This document shows, piece after piece, positions 60,745 through 64,000 of a DNA stretch of 64,000 nucleotides. The translations under genes were made by a program, and so were the position numbers. The stretch lies in NCBI GenBank assembly GCA_023634235.1, contig JAMKCF010000173.1, positions 1-64,000 on the forward strand, read 5' to 3'. Below the pieces are notes generated by a model, which ran no database searches, was not told the DNA's origin, and was given only the letters and a program-made list of their open reading frames with translations. The DNA is from Pisaster brevispinus (Eukaryota > Echinodermata > Asteroidea > Forcipulatida > Asteriidae). Positions within the stretch are counted from its first letter, which is position 1; each line of letters begins with the position of its first letter.

Positions 60745-61554
60745 TTACTGTTTTCAAAGTTGTGGTCCAAGTCGCCAGCATAGCAGCTCCTCTTAAAGGA
60801 TTGGGATGCCCGTTGAAGGATCGCCCCTGACAAAGGCGGGGACGCAATTGGATTTGCTCATGGCCATTCAGGGCAAATCCCGCCAGAACCGCTTGAGTGG
60901 TCATCATCGGGGCCAAAGCTGACACAATGGAGGTAGCTGCTTAAGCATAGGAAAAACTAAGTAATCGTAGAAAATAATTATGCTTAACGGAATACGGTTG
61001 GCAGCTCATTATTGTCTGAGAAGTAATTTGTTGAAGACGAAAAGAAAAGAGGGGAGGAAAAATACAACAAAAACAAAACAAACACAAATTAAAAGCGCAA
61101 GAAAGGACTTGTAAACAGATTTCAACCCTCAACAAACAACTTCATTGAATAATACCCCAAACATTACGTGGGGGACCAACAAACAACTTATAAATAGAAT
61201 TCCACCTCCATTTTGGAAAAGGGAAAAGACTCCCCCACGGACGGTTGAGTTTCCTTTGCCATAACAAGAAACAGTTTCGGGAGTATCGCCATGACGTCTA
61301 ACATTAAGAATGGTGGGTGTCGGTGGTTTTAATTTTGTTTAAACGATGTTACTTATGGACAGTGAGTGCCCCAATAGTGTTTTAGACTTTATGTACTTTG
61401 TATTTAAACGTAATTTAAACAGAAATATAGGACAACAAAAGGAAGATAGGAGTGTAGGAAACGAATAGACAAGTTGTTTATCTCTTTTTTGAACTTGTGG
61501 TGGCTCTGAAAAGAGCCGTTGTTTTCAATGTGGGATTCTTAGCAGGGTTACTGC

Positions 61555-61956
<402 letters not shown>

Positions 61957-62095
61957 TTAGGCAAGCGTTGCGGACGTGGGCGTCGAAACCATCCATGATT
62001 TGTTGACAAACAAAACAAACTCAAGACAATCTCAGCAAAACAAAAGTTGAAAATCAAACCTGACTTTTTTTTTATTGATTTCCCCAAGAGGGGAG

Positions 62096-62251
62096 TGTGG
62101 GCCGATCCCGGCAGTAGTGCAAAACCGGGCCAACCCGTGGCCAGGACGGGGCAAGCCCCTCTTCCATGGCCGATCATCCAAAAATCAGATTAATATACTT
62201 GCTGCTCGATGAGCAGCATTTCAGATATTATTCTGAAAAGAACAGATACTA
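62096..62251 (-). pseudogene. U2: U2 snRNA, unit 10, 3' fragment
   Basis: Same cut point as in unit 6: U2 is intact from about nt 34-36 to the 3' end. The 5' part lies beyond the window. Confidence 0.94.
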
Positions 62252-64000
62252 ATTTTTGATTTTGGGGCTGTATTGAAACAAGATACCCCTGGGCAGGGCA
62301 GTCATGCTGCACCTTAGTGTCGTGGGGTTTCGCTCCCCCCTGCCCATACCTAAAAATGACAATATCAAAGACAAAAATACAACCGGAAGTTACGCACATT
62401 CGAAGACAAGGCACTAACAACAATAAAAACCAACCGACGCTTAGCAAGGCGACACCGTGGACGAGCCCTCTCATCGCACAGTGCAACCCCACCGCACGCC
62501 GGCCAAAGACAAAATATTACTATACTACAAAAAAGTACCCAAACCGGAGTTTGGGGCTACGCCTGTCCCGCCGGCAGGGAGCTAAAATAGTTAGGCCTAA
62601 CCCTGCCGGCATCGGTAAAGTCTTGACCTTTTCAGGGGACAGACGCCTCCTAGCCCTACATATTGTAAGGCATAAAATACCAATAATAACAAGCAAAAAA
62701 CGATTTAAATACTGCTGAGACTTGACGAAGTCCCCAGCAATGGCCGGGATCTCTGAAAAAGGCCTCAGAATTAGACAATGAATATTATATGTTAAAATTA
62801 CACTTGGAATAAGCCAGAAAAACACGTTAAAAAATCTACACCGAGGCAGTGCAGATTAAATAAGTTAAGTCGATATTAATACTGCTGAGACTTGACAAAG
62901 TCCCCAGCAAACGCCGGAATCCCTGAACAAGCCTCAGAAATAGACATTGGTATAATGTACCTGTAAAACACATCAATAAATTTACACCGGGAAGATTAAA
63001 CTTACACAGTGCAGATTAGATTTAATCTGGGAGGGCTTCTGACGATGACAAAAAGTCATCACCCTCCTCCCGTTTGTCTCTGACAGGCCGTGCAATGTCC
63101 ATATCCGACTCTACCGTGGAAGAATCGGACAAGGCAATCTGCTTGACTACTTTGACCGGCATTTTCATGGAAGGGGGTTCGGGGGAGTCCGAGTCGGAGT
63201 GCCGAGCTCTCCTCTTCCTTCTCCCCCTCTTAACCGGCCTGAATGGTTTTGCCTTGTCGGTCGTGACCCCAAGGCGTTCTGACGAAAAATTGTCTGAGTG
63301 TAGGTCGTCCGAGACCGGGTCTGCAGACTCGGACTCGGTCGCCATGGAGCTGACCTCTTCGCCGGCAACAGTTGGATGTTGGGACGGAGAGGACGGCGTG
63401 GGAGTGGAAGAGGAATCCCCTCCCGATCCACTGGTGGGAACGGTGGGGGGAGTTGCCTCAGCCGCAGATGGTTGAGGCGGCTGAGGTTCCTCTTGGTGAG
63501 TGGACCATCTTTTGGAAGGGTTGACACGGCTTGCGAAAGATTTGGGACACCGCTTGAAATTGTGCCCCTCATCCCCGCAAACCGTGCACACAACTACATT
63601 CGGACACTTGGCCGAAGAGTGGCCGAGGCCCAAACACTTGAAACACCTGGTGGTGTTGCAAAATTTACCTGTGTGACCCGGCTCTCCACATCGGGAGCAT
63701 GTTCTAACCTGTCCCGGATGGGACAGCCATGCGTTGCGGTTCCCGATGCGGAGAACCGAAGGAAGAGCCTTGACACCCGTCATGATGTATTGACGGGTGC
63801 CAGTGAAAACAGAAGGTTCATCCGGGTAAGTTGTGAATCTCCCCTTCAGAACCTTTCCGTACTTGGCGAGGATGGACCTTACAAAATTATCATCCAGGTC
63901 CATCTCAATGAACTTGACAGTCACCACCGTAACCGAGCCGAGAGAATGTATCTCACAACCCGGCACGGTGGCAATAACTGGCCCGAAACGTTGGGCAAGG
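62252..64000 (-). mobile_element. U2-inserted ORF1-only retroelement, copy 2 (cut by window end)
   Basis: Same 3' junction, 3' UTR repeats, hairpin and ORF as copy 1 at 35781. I find one extra A near 62700 and three substitutions (62741 region, 62818 region, 63616 region) over about 1.75 kb. The 5' part lies outside the window. Confidence 0.9.
63022..64000 (-). CDS. ORF1-like CCHC protein, copy 2 (partial at window end)
   Basis: Matches the C-terminal part of the protein at 36550-37713, including all three CCHC knuckles and the Pro/Ser-rich, acidic and KRGRRKRR segments. The frame stays open to the window edge. The apparent start at 63966 is a GTG inside the protein and not a real start; the true N-terminus lies beyond 64000. 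Confidence 0.9.
   Translation of the reverse strand, partial: LAQRFGPVIATVPGCEIHSLGSVTVVTVKFIEMDLDDNFVRSILAKYGKVLKGRFTTYPDEPSVFTGTRQYIMTGVKALPSVLRIGNRNAWLSHPGQVRTCSRCGEPGHTGKFCNTTRCFKCLGLGHSSAKCPNVVVCTVCGDEGHNFKRCPKSFASRVNPSKRWSTHQEEPQPPQPSAAEATPPTVPTSGSGGDSSSTPTPSSPSQHPTVAGEEVSSMATESESADPVSDDLHSDNFSSERLGVTTDKAKPFRPVKRGRRKRRARHSDSDSPEPPSMKMPVKVVKQIALSDSSTVESDMDIARPVRDKREEGDDFLSSSEALPD

Overview
The window is a head-to-tail tandem array of a composite repeat of about 5.55 kb from an animal genome. All genes lie on the minus strand. Reading left to right on the plus strand each unit holds H2B, H3, H4, U2 snRNA and H2A, so transcription runs U2 > H4 > H3 > H2B, with the unit's H2A upstream of its U2. 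The histones are replication-dependent types: intronless, identical in protein sequence between copies, each followed by a 3' stem-loop and a purine-rich downstream element. No H1 was found. H4 carries Cys at mature position 73, which I recall from sea urchins, and the H2A, H2B and H3 promoters carry a GATCC box upstream of a TATA-like box, as in sea urchins. This suggests a marine invertebrate, perhaps a non-vertebrate deuterostome, but the lineage is not proven.

Layout: unit 1 (1-5.3 kb, H2B cut by the window edge); units 2 and 3 intact; unit 4 with its U2 gene split by a full-length 5.05 kb non-LTR retrotransposon (19636-24688); unit 5 intact; unit 6 with its U2 split by a 2.5 kb element that encodes only an ORF1 protein (35781-38306); unit 7 with a scarred U2 and a 1749-bp tandem duplication that made an H2A/H4 chimeric pseudogene and a second scarred U2; units 8 and 9 intact; unit 10 with its U2 split by a second copy of the ORF1-only element, which runs off the window at 64000. 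Totals: 10 H3, 10 H4, 9 intact H2A plus 1 pseudogene, 9 intact H2B plus 1 partial, and 6 intact U2 genes out of 11 U2 loci.

The main biology is a U2 gene inside a histone repeat that serves as a landing site for retrotransposons. Two unrelated element types sit in the sense direction at essentially the same bond, inside the U2 branch-point recognition sequence (about nt 35/36), and a third event left a 20-nt scar there. The autonomous element (CCHC ORF1; APE endonuclease plus reverse transcriptase ORF2) resembles the Tx1/L1-like clade, whose Keno family is known to target U2 genes. The ORF1-only element looks like a site-specific half-LINE. The insertions break U2 and leave the neighbouring histone genes intact.

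The array also divides into two homogenised subfamilies, left of 19635 and right of 24719, with the large retrotransposon exactly at the boundary.
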